Below, one piece after another: positions 35,095 to 44,501 of a stretch of DNA of 64,000 nucleotides. The stretch covers positions 1-64,000 of the forward strand of contig MSXO01000009.1 in the NCBI GenBank assembly GCA_002083615.1, given 5' to 3'. The DNA is from Proteobacteria bacterium ST_bin11 (GTDB lineage: Bacteria > Pseudomonadota > Gammaproteobacteria > Methylococcales > Methylomonadaceae). Position numbers and translations under genes: made by a program. Positions within the stretch are counted from its first letter, which is position 1, and the number at the start of each line of letters is the position of its first letter. The notes under the pieces are model-generated. The model was given only the letters and a program-made list of their open reading frames with translations, was not told the DNA's origin and ran no database searches.

Positions 35095-36081
35095 TTGAAC
35101 ACCCAAACCACGGACTGGCAAAAGGCGCTTGCCGAGGCATTTACCAGCGTCGAAGCCCTTTGTGACTATCTAAATATTCCAACACACAGCCTGGCATTGC
35201 TAACGGATTTCAAAGCGTTTCCACTTCGAGTTCCGCGCGGTTTTGCCGATTGCATGCGCCCCGGCGATCCAAATGACCCCTTGCTGAGACAAGTACTGCC
35301 GATTCAGAACGAACTGATCGACTATCCGGGCTACAGCCATGACCCGGTAGGTGATATCGGCGCGTTTGCCGAAGCTGGCCTCATTCATAAGTATCATGGT
35401 CGTGTATTGTTGATCAGTACCGGCGCTTGCGCAGTGCACTGCCGGTATTGTTTTCGGCGCAATTTCCCTTATACACAGTTGCAGTTGTCGACGCAAAAAG
35501 TGCAACAAGCCCTCAACTACGTCGTGAGTCATCCCGAAATCAGCGAGGTGATCCTCAGCGGCGGCGACCCCTTGCTGCTAAATGACGAAAAACTCTGCCA
35601 ACTGCTAAGCAGACTGGGGGAGATTGCGCATGTCAAACGAATTCGTATTCATAGCCGAGTGCCCATCGTATTGCCGATGCGCATGACCCAAGAACTGCTC
35701 AACGCCGTATCCAGCCTTTCGCAACAAATTGTAATGGTGTTTCACGCCAATCATGCGAATGAGCTGAGTCCCGCTGTTGGAGCAATTTGTAGCAATTTGC
35801 GCCGCCACGGCATCACTTTGTTAAACCAAAGCGTACTCCTGAAGGGGGTAAACGATGCGGGCACCACGCTGTGTGCATTGAGCGAGAAGCTGTTTGAATT
35901 TGGCATTTTGCCTTACTATTTACATTTGCTGGATCATGCGAGCGGCACCGGCCATTTTGAGGTTTCGGAAACCGCAGCCAAACAACTGCTCGAACATATG
36001 CAGGTCCAGCTCCCGGGCTACCTAGTTCCCAAACTGGTTAAAGAACGGGCGGGAGCGGCTTATAAAATCCCGATTTGCTGA
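35095..36081 (+). CDS. epmB: Lysine 2,3-aminomutase EpmB for EF-P
   Basis: Radical-SAM, PLP-dependent enzyme converting (S)-alpha-lysine to (R)-beta-lysine, the donor used by EpmA. The [4Fe-4S] motif is CAVHCRYC (CxxxCxxC), followed by EVILSGGDPLLLND and, near the C-terminus, GTGHFEV and the PLP region LVKERAGAAYKIP. The 328 residues match E. coli EpmB (YjeK). It starts with TTG, supported by GGAG six bases upstream; no ATG precedes the conserved N-terminal region. Divergent from efp-epmA, completing the modification pathway in 2.6 kb. Confidence 0.95.
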   Translation: MNTQTTDWQKALAEAFTSVEALCDYLNIPTHSLALLTDFKAFPLRVPRGFADCMRPGDPNDPLLRQVLPIQNELIDYPGYSHDPVGDIGAFAEAGLIHKYHGRVLLISTGACAVHCRYCFRRNFPYTQLQLSTQKVQQALNYVVSHPEISEVILSGGDPLLLNDEKLCQLLSRLGEIAHVKRIRIHSRVPIVLPMRMTQELLNAVSSLSQQIVMVFHANHANELSPAVGAICSNLRRHGITLLNQSVLLKGVNDAGTTLCALSEKLFEFGILPYYLHLLDHASGTGHFEVSETAAKQLLEHMQVQLPGYLVPKLVKERAGAAYKIPIC

Positions 36082-36180
36082 CCATCGGGCAGTTTTCCGC
36101 CAACATGGATTCACATTTCCCAATACCCGGTCTAAGATTTTTCGGCACTTTCCAAGTTTGATCCCCCACTCCGGCAGACT

Positions 36181-39100
36181 ATGACAGATAAACTTGCAAA
36201 CACGGCCCACCAGATACGCCCCATCGTACTGGTCGCAGTGTGTTTACTGTTAGTGGGAGACATTACCGTTGCTCTCTATCTAAGTATGAGTAAGGCTGAA
36301 GAACTGACGCAAGCGTTGCTAGTGTTGCTGCCCGGAATGGCTGTTTTACTGATTTTTAGTGAACTTTGGTCTAAGCGACAACAATCTGCACCCGGACTAG
36401 CACCAATCGATGGCTTTTACGATCATATGGAGCAATTCGCCATCGTCGTCGATAATCGGGGAATAATCCGGAACGCGAATAAAGCCGCAGCGTTGTCGGT
36501 GAGTAAGACACCTGGAGAACTTGCGGGACAAGCAATTCACCCGTGGTTTCACCCGAACAATCATGACGAAACCGAATGTATGCTGTGCCAGCATATCAAA
36601 GCCGGCAAGGCCATGCCCTCTCGCGACTTCATCTTTCCAAATCAAACCTGGCAACAAATTTCGCTTACCCTTCTTGCCGACCGGAACGACAGTCAACTGA
36701 TCCAGTTCCATAACGACATCACGCCCCGCAAGCAACTTGAAGAGCAGTTGGCGCTAGTGATAGACGGCGCTCAACTGGGATATTGGGATTGGAATTATCT
36801 AACTGGCAAACATTCCGTCAATCAACGCTGGTTGGACATGCTGGGCCTCTGCCCAGATGAGTTGGATCATTACGTCAGCGATTGGGATAAGCGCCTGCAC
36901 CCGGAAGATCGAGACCGAATCCGCAGCGTTGTTGCCAAACATATCGAATCAAATCGACCCTATGTCGTGGAGTTTCGCATGCGCCACAAACTGGGTCATT
37001 GGGTGTGGATACAAGGCTCCGGCGCCGTCGTGGCACACGATCTTTTCAGTGGTGGCCCCAGTCGACTATGCGGAACTCACCAAGACATCAGTATGCGTAA
37101 GCAGTCTGAGCACAACCTGCAACGCGCCTATCAAATTATCAGTCAGAGCGCCGCAGTGGTGTTGAAATGGAATAATTCCGAGGGTTTACCAATCGAATTT
37201 GCCACTGAGAATGCCCGCCAGCTCTTTGGCTATAGTGTCGAACAACTGATTACGGGCAATGTGTTTTATCTTAATCTGATCCATCCAGACGATGTCGGGG
37301 TTTTCGTTCGGGAAATCAGCGCCAGCCGCAACGATCCCGACTGTTGCGAAGTTACACATCAGCCCTATCGCATCGTCGCTAAGAACGGCGGCATCAAATG
37401 GGTGCAAGACCGAAAAATGGTGGTCCGCAACGAGCAAGGCAAGATTATCGATTATCAGGGTTTGGTAACTGACATCACCCAGCAGCGTCAGCAAACTAGC
37501 ATGATAAGAAACATTGTATCCAGCAACCAGCCCGAAAATGCAAACTCACTATTGGATAACCTGACGCTGTTAACGGTGGAAACTTTGGGTGCCGACTTTG
37601 CGTTAATTGCGGAAACACTGGACAGCGGATACGCCCGCAGCCTCTCGCTTTGCGCAAAGGGCAAGATTGCAGGGAATCGCGAATTAAGCCTAAACAATTC
37701 GCCTTGCCGAGAGGTCGCCGCCGGAACTACTCGCTGCATTGAACATAGCGTGGCCGAGCAATTCCCTGAGGCCGAATGGCTGCGACATCATCAGATCCAA
37801 GGTTATCTCGGCATTCCCTTGCTCGACAAACAACAAAACCGCTTCGGATTCATTTCAGTTTCATACTGCCGGCCAATTCCAGACGTTAACTTTGCTAACG
37901 ACACGCTTAAATTGTTTGCGCTGCAAATTACCGCCGAACTGGAACGTAGCCGCGCGATCGACGCACTGCAAGACCAAAAACAACGCTTGCTGGATGCCCA
38001 GAGCATTTCCCATATCGGGGATTGGCATTGGCATTTGCCCGACAATCGCTTCAGTTGGTCGGACGAAATGTATCGGATCACTGCTACCCATAAAGCCGCT
38101 TTCAGCCCCAGCTTAGCCGGCATTTTGAGCACCCTGGTCCACCCGGACGACCAAATTTTATTCAAAGCGGCGATGCAAAACGCCATTAATAGCGAAAGCA
38201 TCGATTTTAGGCATCGGATAGTCCTCGGCAACGACCAAGTTCGTCATGTACACCAACGCGGACAAGCCATTCGCGACACTAATAATAAAATCACTGGTAT
38301 TCAAGGCACTATGCAAGACATCACCGACCGCTTGCAAACGGAACAACGGTTGTTAGAAGCAAAGCAGCAAGCCGAACAGGCAACAAGAGTAAAATCGGAG
38401 TTTCTCGCCAATATGAGCCACGAAATCCGGACACCGATGAATGCGATTATCGGCTTGGTTGAGTTATGCCTGAACGGCAATATCTCTGCCAAACAGCGCG
38501 ATTATTTAGAACGAGTGGAAACGGCTTCGCGCTCGCTGATGACCATCATCGACGATATTCTGGACTTTTCCAAAATGGAAGCTGGAAAACTGCATCTGGA
38601 ATCGGTACCTTTTTTATTAGAGGAAATGCTGGATAACGTGTTTTCTACTATGTCGGAACTCTGCGCCAGCAAGGGCATCGCCCTGATACGCCCGCCTGCG
38701 AATCAAACTCTTCATCCCGTGATCGGTGACCCGCAACGCCTGCGGCAAATTTTCATAAACCTGCTTGGAAATGCAATCAAATTTACCGAGCATGGCGAAG
38801 TAAAAGTTACGCTTACAGAGCTTAAGCGATCCGCACAGCAAACTTACTTGCAATTTAGCATCATTGACAGCGGTATCGGCATGAACGCTGAAAAACAAGC
38901 CAAGCTGTTCCAGGCATTCAGCCAAGGTGACAGCAGTGTTACCCGCAATTATGGCGGCACCGGCCTAGGTCTGATCATTTCCAAACAATTGGTAGAGCAA
39001 ATGGGCGGAACGATAAGCGTCTCCAGCCGAGAAAGCCTGGGTTCGACATTTACATTTAGCGTCAAACTCGGCATCACCAGCCTTGCTTCGATACGCACGG

Positions 39101-40179
39101 CGCAATACCAACACCGGCACCCAATTGACACCAGTAAATTGCAACATGTCAGCGGCGCCCGCGTCTTATTGGTAGAAGACAACGAGGTGAATCGAATTGT
39201 CGCTATTGAGTTGCTGAAACAGGCGCATTTACAAGTCGACGTGGCGGAGAATGGCGAAATTGCGCTGGAAAAACTGCAGAAAACGGCCTACGACTGCGTG
39301 TTAATGGATGTACAAATGCCGGTGATGGACGGCTACCAAACCACCAAACTTATAAGAACGCTACCCGACTGCCAAACCTTGCCGATCATCGCTATGACTG
39401 CAAACGCGATGAGCAACGATCGCAATAAGTGCTTTCAAGCGGATATGGACGATTTCATCAGCAAGCCGATATTGCCGGAAACGCTTTACGCGACCCTCGC
39501 GAAATGGATTTTACCGAGAACTGACAAGAAGACTCAGGCCAAGCCGAGCAGCGCAGAACCGACAAATCATCCGCTTCCTTATCTTTATGGCATAGACACC
39601 GGCGCCGGATTGGATCACACCGCCGGCAGCACGACAGTTTACCGAAAAGTTTTACTAAAATTCGCCGAAAACCATACGGACACAATGAACGAAATTGACC
39701 AAGCCTTCGCAGGCAATGAGTACGACAGGGCATATCAATTAGTTCATACTTTGAAAGGCCTTGTCGGTTCGCTTGGGGCACTGCAATTGCAAAGCCACTT
39801 AGTTTGTCTCGAAGCGCTAATGACCGAGTATCAACCGAATATTGCCAATATCCCACTTATCGAAAGCAATATTACCGCAACGTCACTAGAGATGATTAAA
39901 GTTATCAACAGCATTAACCACGGGTTGACCCAGCGAATGCAGTTGGGCGATGGTCTGCCGCGTTTTTCGGCACTGGAAACGCGGCAACAATTGGCTTTAT
40001 TGATCGATAAGCTGCAAACCTTCGATTCCGACTCGGATCAACAACTTGATCGAATTTTGGCCCGTATCGATGAAAAAGCTCTGATACAGACCTTATTGCC
40101 TATCAAAAAACAAATTGCCAATTACCGGTTTGTCGATGCCGTACAAGCTCTCAATCACATACTGGAACACGGGATATAG
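36181..40179 (+). CDS. Membrane hybrid sensor histidine kinase with PAS/GAF, REC and HPt
   Basis: 1332 residues. Two TM helices (about 13-34 and 42-62) with almost no periplasmic loop. Then PAS domains near 85, 190, 310 and 600, with a GAF-like domain (about 440-580). HisKA has phospho-acceptor His near 746 (ANMSHEIRTPMNAI), followed by HATPase (N box near 860; GTGLGLIISKQL) and a receiver with Asp near 1042 (CVLMDVQMPVMDGYQ). A C-terminal HPt has His near 1188 (VHTLKGLVGSLGA). This is a full phosphorelay module in one chain. The first PAS contains ECMLCQH, a Cys pair that could bind metal or sense redox. The downstream response regulator begins 4 bases after its stop and is the likely phosphate acceptor. 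Confidence 0.93.
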   Translation: MTDKLANTAHQIRPIVLVAVCLLLVGDITVALYLSMSKAEELTQALLVLLPGMAVLLIFSELWSKRQQSAPGLAPIDGFYDHMEQFAIVVDNRGIIRNANKAAALSVSKTPGELAGQAIHPWFHPNNHDETECMLCQHIKAGKAMPSRDFIFPNQTWQQISLTLLADRNDSQLIQFHNDITPRKQLEEQLALVIDGAQLGYWDWNYLTGKHSVNQRWLDMLGLCPDELDHYVSDWDKRLHPEDRDRIRSVVAKHIESNRPYVVEFRMRHKLGHWVWIQGSGAVVAHDLFSGGPSRLCGTHQDISMRKQSEHNLQRAYQIISQSAAVVLKWNNSEGLPIEFATENARQLFGYSVEQLITGNVFYLNLIHPDDVGVFVREISASRNDPDCCEVTHQPYRIVAKNGGIKWVQDRKMVVRNEQGKIIDYQGLVTDITQQRQQTSMIRNIVSSNQPENANSLLDNLTLLTVETLGADFALIAETLDSGYARSLSLCAKGKIAGNRELSLNNSPCREVAAGTTRCIEHSVAEQFPEAEWLRHHQIQGYLGIPLLDKQQNRFGFISVSYCRPIPDVNFANDTLKLFALQITAELERSRAIDALQDQKQRLLDAQSISHIGDWHWHLPDNRFSWSDEMYRITATHKAAFSPSLAGILSTLVHPDDQILFKAAMQNAINSESIDFRHRIVLGNDQVRHVHQRGQAIRDTNNKITGIQGTMQDITDRLQTEQRLLEAKQQAEQATRVKSEFLANMSHEIRTPMNAIIGLVELCLNGNISAKQRDYLERVETASRSLMTIIDDILDFSKMEAGKLHLESVPFLLEEMLDNVFSTMSELCASKGIALIRPPANQTLHPVIGDPQRLRQIFINLLGNAIKFTEHGEVKVTLTELKRSAQQTYLQFSIIDSGIGMNAEKQAKLFQAFSQGDSSVTRNYGGTGLGLIISKQLVEQMGGTISVSSRESLGSTFTFSVKLGITSLASIRTAQYQHRHPIDTSKLQHVSGARVLLVEDNEVNRIVAIELLKQAHLQVDVAENGEIALEKLQKTAYDCVLMDVQMPVMDGYQTTKLIRTLPDCQTLPIIAMTANAMSNDRNKCFQADMDDFISKPILPETLYATLAKWILPRTDKKTQAKPSSAEPTNHPLPYLYGIDTGAGLDHTAGSTTVYRKVLLKFAENHTDTMNEIDQAFAGNEYDRAYQLVHTLKGLVGSLGALQLQSHLVCLEALMTEYQPNIANIPLIESNITATSLEMIKVINSINHGLTQRMQLGDGLPRFSALETRQQLALLIDKLQTFDSDSDQQLDRILARIDEKALIQTLLPIKKQIANYRFVDAVQALNHILEHGI

Positions 40180-40183
40180 GACA

Positions 40184-41107
40184 ATGGAAAACATAAACAC
40201 GCATACTATTCTCGCGGTGGACGATAGCCCAGAAAACCTAGATATCATCAAACACATTCTTGAGCCCCATTACACGGTTAAAGTAGCCGTGCATAGCGAA
40301 TTGGCGTTGCACATTGCCACCAGTCAACTTCCAGATCTAATCCTCCTCGACATCATGCTGGACGATATGGATGGTTATGAAATATGTCATCAACTTAAGT
40401 CATCGGATAAAACTCGCAATATTCCCATTATTTTTTTGACTGCCAAGCATTCGGAAGAAGATGAGGTGCATGGTTTTCGTATCGGCGGTAGTGATTACAT
40501 CACTAAACCGTTTTCGCCCTCTATCGTTTTGGCTAGAGTAAGCACCCAAATTCAGCTCAAAACCAAATCCGATTTATTGGAAAAACTGGCATCCTTGGAT
40601 GGACTGACGGAAATACCGAATCGCCGAGCATTTGACGCCGCCCTAGAGCGTCAATGGAACCAGTCCAAACGCACGGGTATGCCGCTCTCTTTGTTAATAG
40701 CCGATATAGATAGCTTCAAGCAATTTAACGACTACTTTGGGCATCCCATGGGAGACGACTGCCTGAAGCGGGTGGCCCGCGCCTTACAAACCATTACCCA
40801 TAGACCTGAAGATTTGGTCGCCCGACTGGGTGGTGAAGAGTTCTCTATCCTACTTCCCAATACCGACAGCATTGGGGCCTTACTTCGAGCGGAACTGTAT
40901 CGCGAAACCGTTGAAAATCTGCAGATACGGCACACTTCGAACAATCCTAACGCTTTCGTGACCATCTCAATCGGTGTTGCGACGCTACAGGCTCACGCAT
41001 ACGACAATGTGGCCAGTTTACTGAAAGCAGCCGACGATGCTCTTTATCAGGCCAAACATCAAGGGCGTAACCGCATCTGTGCGAATAACTTGTCAAATAC
41101 CGGCTAA
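40184..41107 (+). CDS. Response regulator with diguanylate cyclase (REC-GGDEF)
   Basis: 307 residues. The receiver domain (1-120) has phospho-Asp in LILLDIMLDDMDGYE, Thr in IIFLTAKHSEEDE and Lys in YITKPFSP. The GGDEF domain (about 135-300) has SLDGLTEIPNRRAFD and an intact active site written GGEEF (ARLGGEEFSILL). No RxxD inhibitory site is evident before it. The ATG at 40184 has AGG five bases upstream; the frame opens earlier inside the kinase gene but the N-terminal beta strand (HTILAVDDSPENLD) fixes the start. It probably converts kinase signals into c-di-GMP. Confidence 0.94.
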   Translation: MENINTHTILAVDDSPENLDIIKHILEPHYTVKVAVHSELALHIATSQLPDLILLDIMLDDMDGYEICHQLKSSDKTRNIPIIFLTAKHSEEDEVHGFRIGGSDYITKPFSPSIVLARVSTQIQLKTKSDLLEKLASLDGLTEIPNRRAFDAALERQWNQSKRTGMPLSLLIADIDSFKQFNDYFGHPMGDDCLKRVARALQTITHRPEDLVARLGGEEFSILLPNTDSIGALLRAELYRETVENLQIRHTSNNPNAFVTISIGVATLQAHAYDNVASLLKAADDALYQAKHQGRNRICANNLSNTG

Positions 41108-41196
41108 TTTGACTATCTGCGCGTCGTTACCATTCCGGAAAGCGTCTATAATCGACGCCCATTCGTTCAGTACCTTATTAACTCGGCTTTTTGTAT

Positions 41197-41922
41197 ATGC
41201 ATCTTTACCTCGACTTTAATGCTTCCTATCTTGCCGCGTTTGTAATGGGTTTATTCAGTAGCCTGCATTGCATTGGCATGTGCGGCTCCATTATTGGCAC
41301 ACTAACTTACAGCCTGAAACCCGAGCTACGTAACGATAAACGTCGTTTGTTCGGTATCGTGCTCAACTATAACATCGGTCGTGTTCTCAGCTATGCAATG
41401 GCCGGCGCCTTGGTCGGAATACTGGAAGCATTCTTGACACTACCTTTTGCCCAAGGTCAGGCTCACAGATTTTTGCAACTCCTCTCAGCCGTGGTAATGG
41501 CTGGTGCGGGACTTTATCTCGGCGGCTGGTTTCCTTACTTTGCCTACATAGAAAAAATGGGCGCACGCTTCTGGAAGCTGATCGAACCATTCGGTCGCCG
41601 ATTGATTCCAGTACAAAATCGCACCCAAGCCCTGTTGTTTGGTATGGTGTGGGGCTGGCTGCCGTGCGGCCTGATTTACACGGCATTAGCACTAGCAGTA
41701 ACCACCGGTAGCATTACTCATAGCGCACTCACGATGTTAGCTTTTGGATTAGGGACTTTACCTGCCGTGATGGGAGTCGGTATAATGACCTCATTATTGG
41801 CGAGGCTTTCTAAAATCCGGCACTTTAAACATGCTGTGGCCGCCTTGTTTATTATCTTTGCGTTTTTGGCAGCCTTCCCATGGCTCAACCCAATGCGCGT
41901 TGAACACATCATGACGTTTTGA
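41197..41922 (+). CDS. Sulfite exporter TauE/SafE-family (DsbD/CcdA-like) membrane protein
   Basis: 241 residues with six or seven TM helices. The signatures GLFSSLHCIGMCGSIIGTL near the N-terminus and GMVWGWLPCGLIYTALALAV in the middle carry the Cys-x-x-x-Cys and Pro-Cys of the cluster found next to cbb3-oxidase and copper genes (CcoH-like, UreH-like). Members are thought to move metals or reducing equivalents across the membrane. A perfect TATAAT at 41147-41152 may be its promoter. The start at ATG 41197 is uncertain (a TTG lies two codons upstream). Its stop lies 11 bp before the GTG start of the next gene, so the two are probably cotranscribed. Confidence 0.82.
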   Translation: MHLYLDFNASYLAAFVMGLFSSLHCIGMCGSIIGTLTYSLKPELRNDKRRLFGIVLNYNIGRVLSYAMAGALVGILEAFLTLPFAQGQAHRFLQLLSAVVMAGAGLYLGGWFPYFAYIEKMGARFWKLIEPFGRRLIPVQNRTQALLFGMVWGWLPCGLIYTALALAVTTGSITHSALTMLAFGLGTLPAVMGVGIMTSLLARLSKIRHFKHAVAALFIIFAFLAAFPWLNPMRVEHIMTF

Positions 41923-41933
41923 GAGGTTTTACA

Positions 41934-42887
41934 GTGGATAACTTCGATCGTATTATTGGACTATCTCCCGCAATCGAAGCATTGATTCGCAGTGCTCGTA
42001 TCGTTGCAGCCACAGACGTTACCGTGCTAATCAAAGGCGAAACCGGCACGGGAAAAGAAGTACTGGCAACAGCAATTCAAAAAGACAGCCCACGCGCGAA
42101 CAAACCCTTTATTACCCTGAACTGCGCCGCACTGCCCGAAGGACTTGTGGAATCGGAAATCTTCGGGCATAAAAAAGGCGCATTTACCGGTGCAGTCTCG
42201 GATAAGCAGGGACTATTCCAAGCGGCTGACGGCGGCACTTTATTTCTCGATGAAATCAACTCCTTACCGCTAAGTATCCAGGCAAAACTTTTGCGCTTTT
42301 TGGAATCCGGAGAATGTTTGCCGGTGGGCGGCACCAAGCCTTATATGGCTAACGTGCGAGTAATTGCAGCTTCCAACGCAGACCTCACCAAGTTGATCGA
42401 AAACGGCCAGTTTCGCCAAGACTTATATTTCCGCTTAAACGTGGTGCCTTTGGAATTGCCTGCATTGCATCAGCGGACAGAAGATATTGAAATGCTGGCC
42501 AAACATTTTTTCGCACATTTCTCCAGCGCGCATTCTCTGGCATCGCCTAGCTTCAGCAGACAGGCCTTAAAAACGCTACGAAGCTACAAATGGCCCGGCA
42601 ACGTGCGTGAATTAAGAAACCTGTGTGAAAGGCTGAGCATTTTGTTGTCGGGAAAAATAATAGAGCCGGAAAACCTACCTCATGAATTCAACCGCAGCGC
42701 CGTAACAGTGAGTTCTGACTTTACGCTGCCTGAGTTAGGCTTACAACTTGATGCCTTAGAAGCCGACATGATCCTGCAGGCCTTAAACAGAACCAAGGGC
42801 AATCGTAGTAAATCGGCGCGCCTATTAGGCATTTCCAGAGACACCCTGCTTTACCGTATTCAAAAACACGGATTGGCAACGCACTAG
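41934..42887 (+). CDS. Sigma-54 activator without a sensory domain
   Basis: 317 residues: an AAA+ domain directly at the N-terminus (IIGLSPAIEALIRSAR), Walker A GETGTGKE, intact GAFTGA loop for sigma-54 contact, Walker B GGTLFLDEINSLP, and arginine finger region QFRQDLYFRLNVVPL. A C-terminal Fis-type helix-turn-helix follows (NRTKGNRSKSARLLGISRDT). There is no receiver, GAF or PAS domain, so activity must be controlled by a partner, by level, or be constitutive as in PspF-like proteins. I start it at GTG 41934, with GAGAGG ahead at the right distance; the TTG 15 bases upstream overlaps the preceding stop codon. Confidence 0.92.
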   Translation: MDNFDRIIGLSPAIEALIRSARIVAATDVTVLIKGETGTGKEVLATAIQKDSPRANKPFITLNCAALPEGLVESEIFGHKKGAFTGAVSDKQGLFQAADGGTLFLDEINSLPLSIQAKLLRFLESGECLPVGGTKPYMANVRVIAASNADLTKLIENGQFRQDLYFRLNVVPLELPALHQRTEDIEMLAKHFFAHFSSAHSLASPSFSRQALKTLRSYKWPGNVRELRNLCERLSILLSGKIIEPENLPHEFNRSAVTVSSDFTLPELGLQLDALEADMILQALNRTKGNRSKSARLLGISRDTLLYRIQKHGLATH

Positions 42888-42939
42888 ACCAGACAGTTTT
42901 TACCGGGGTTACGTGCAGCCCCTGGCCATATCTCAGCCG

Positions 42940-43683
42940 CTAATGTCGCCTCACCCACTGCACGGTAACATTATCGCTTTTGCCCTGTGCGCGTAGCACG
43001 GCCATCTTCGCCATTTTCTGCAACTCCGGCTTTCCGCTTGCCTGTTGCGATAACGCCAACAATTCCTGCTCCTTTACAAACTCCCAGAAGCCATCGCTAC
43101 AGAGCAGAAAAATTTCTCCGCTTTTCATCGGCGGGAAACTGGCTATATCCACGGCAGGCGCACTTAGCACATTAATACTGCGGGTCAGCTTGTGCTGATC
43201 GGGATGCACACCCATTTCCCATTCGCTTATTATGCCTTCATTAAACAGCTGTTGCGGCACCGAATGATCTTTGGTACGCCAGAGGACTTGCTCGGAATTG
43301 ATACGATAAACTCGCGAGTCTCCGCAATGCGCCACGATTACGCGCTCCTGATCCAAATACAGAATTGCGCAGGTAGTGTGTGCATCGGCCGCAAACGGAT
43401 CGTCAGCAAAAAGGTCGCTCATATTTCTGACAGCTTCTGTTACCCAAGCAGCCATAACCGCCTCGGCCTTCACTGTAGAGATGTACCCACGATATTTTTC
43501 CGCAAGAGCAATTAAGCTACGGCAAAAAAACTGTGAGGCCTTTTCACCCGAATAGTGCCCACCCAATCCGTCGGCCACGACAAATATCGCGTAATCGGCG
43601 CATACCCTATGCGCCATGCAATCCTGATTGACCTCGCGATTACCGATGGAGGTTAATTGATAAAACTCGATCTCTGCCCTCAT
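42940..43683 (-). CDS. PP2C-family serine/threonine phosphatase
   Basis: Soluble 247-residue Mn/Mg-dependent phosphatase. The PP2C motifs are in order: NREVNQDCMAH (motif 1, Asp), FVVADGLGGHYSGEKAS (motif 2, metal Asp-Gly), VIVAHCGDSRVYRI, LCSDGFWEFV, and KSDNVTVQWV. Such stand-alone enzymes often reverse Hanks-type kinases, including in type VI secretion and cell-envelope control; no such kinase is in this window. It follows pdxJ by 4 bp and is the last gene of the lepA-pdxJ direction, convergent with the sigma-54 activator. Confidence 0.9.
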   Translation of the reverse strand: MRAEIEFYQLTSIGNREVNQDCMAHRVCADYAIFVVADGLGGHYSGEKASQFFCRSLIALAEKYRGYISTVKAEAVMAAWVTEAVRNMSDLFADDPFAADAHTTCAILYLDQERVIVAHCGDSRVYRINSEQVLWRTKDHSVPQQLFNEGIISEWEMGVHPDQHKLTRSINVLSAPAVDIASFPPMKSGEIFLLCSDGFWEFVKEQELLALSQQASGKPELQKMAKMAVLRAQGKSDNVTVQWVRRH

Positions 43684-43687
43684 CTAC

Positions 43688-44431
43688 TCAACCGTGTAAC
43701 CGCGACTCCCGCATCACCCGCTTCATATCCCTAACCGCATTTTCCAAACCGGAAAACAAAGCCTGCGCAATCAAGGAATGACCGATATTTAATTCGACAA
43801 TCTGCTCGATCCGGCAAATCGCCTCGACATTGGCAATATTTAAGCCATGACCGGCGTTGACTTGCAATCCTGCTTGGTGCGCATAAGCCGCAGCCGTGCG
43901 GATTCGTTGCAACTCTTGCTCTCGCTCTAGTTTGCTTGCAGCATCGGCATAGCGGCCGGTATGTAATTCCACCACCGGCGCGCCCGCCGCCACCGCCGCG
44001 TCGATTTGCCGACAATCCGGATCGATAAACAAGGAGACTTCTATATTAGCATCCGCCAATTGTTGGCAGGCAGAACGCATCCTATCCGCGGCACAAGCCA
44101 CATCTAAACCACCCTCGGTCGTTAACTCCTCACGACGCTCCGGTACTAAACAACAAGCTTGCGGCTCGACCTTAACCGCCAACGCCAACATAGCATCGGT
44201 CACGGCCATTTCCAGATTCAGCCGGGTATGCAGCATATCCTTTAGCAAATAAATATCTCTGTCCTGAATGTGCCGCCTATCCTCGCGCAAATGGGCGGTA
44301 ATCCCGTCGGCACCGGCTTGCTCGGCAACCAATGCAGCCTGTACCGGCTCGGGATATCGAGTCCCTCTAGCCTGTCGCAAAGTGGCAACATGGTCGATGT
44401 TGACACCTAATAAGATGATTTGTTTTGCCAT
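43688..44431 (-). CDS. pdxJ: Pyridoxine 5'-phosphate synthase
   Basis: Condenses 1-deoxyxylulose 5-phosphate with 3-amino-2-oxopropyl phosphate to give pyridoxine 5'-phosphate. TIM barrel of 247 residues. Signatures: LLGVNIDHVATLRQARGT, GADGITAHLREDRRHIQD, VSLFIDPD, VELHTGRYAD, VNAGHGLN and ELNIGHSLIAQAL. I start it at the ATG ending at 44431 (MAKQIILLGVN). The open frame extends 61 codons upstream into recO, but that part is unrelated. It follows recO, the usual gammaproteobacterial order. Confidence 0.96.
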   Translation of the reverse strand: MAKQIILLGVNIDHVATLRQARGTRYPEPVQAALVAEQAGADGITAHLREDRRHIQDRDIYLLKDMLHTRLNLEMAVTDAMLALAVKVEPQACCLVPERREELTTEGGLDVACAADRMRSACQQLADANIEVSLFIDPDCRQIDAAVAAGAPVVELHTGRYADAASKLEREQELQRIRTAAAYAHQAGLQVNAGHGLNIANVEAICRIEQIVELNIGHSLIAQALFSGLENAVRDMKRVMRESRLHG

Positions 44432-44501
44432 TGAATAGTGTCCCGCAAGGGGATGGATAAGATCGATAAAAGGACCGAAAAACCAAGCTTTCGTCTTTCG
44501 C

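Noticed and set aside
36541..36610. Cys motif ECMLCQH in the first PAS as a heme or zinc site
   Set aside because: A single Cys pair in a PAS domain is common and not enough to assign a cofactor; mentioned only as a possibility in the kinase entry.
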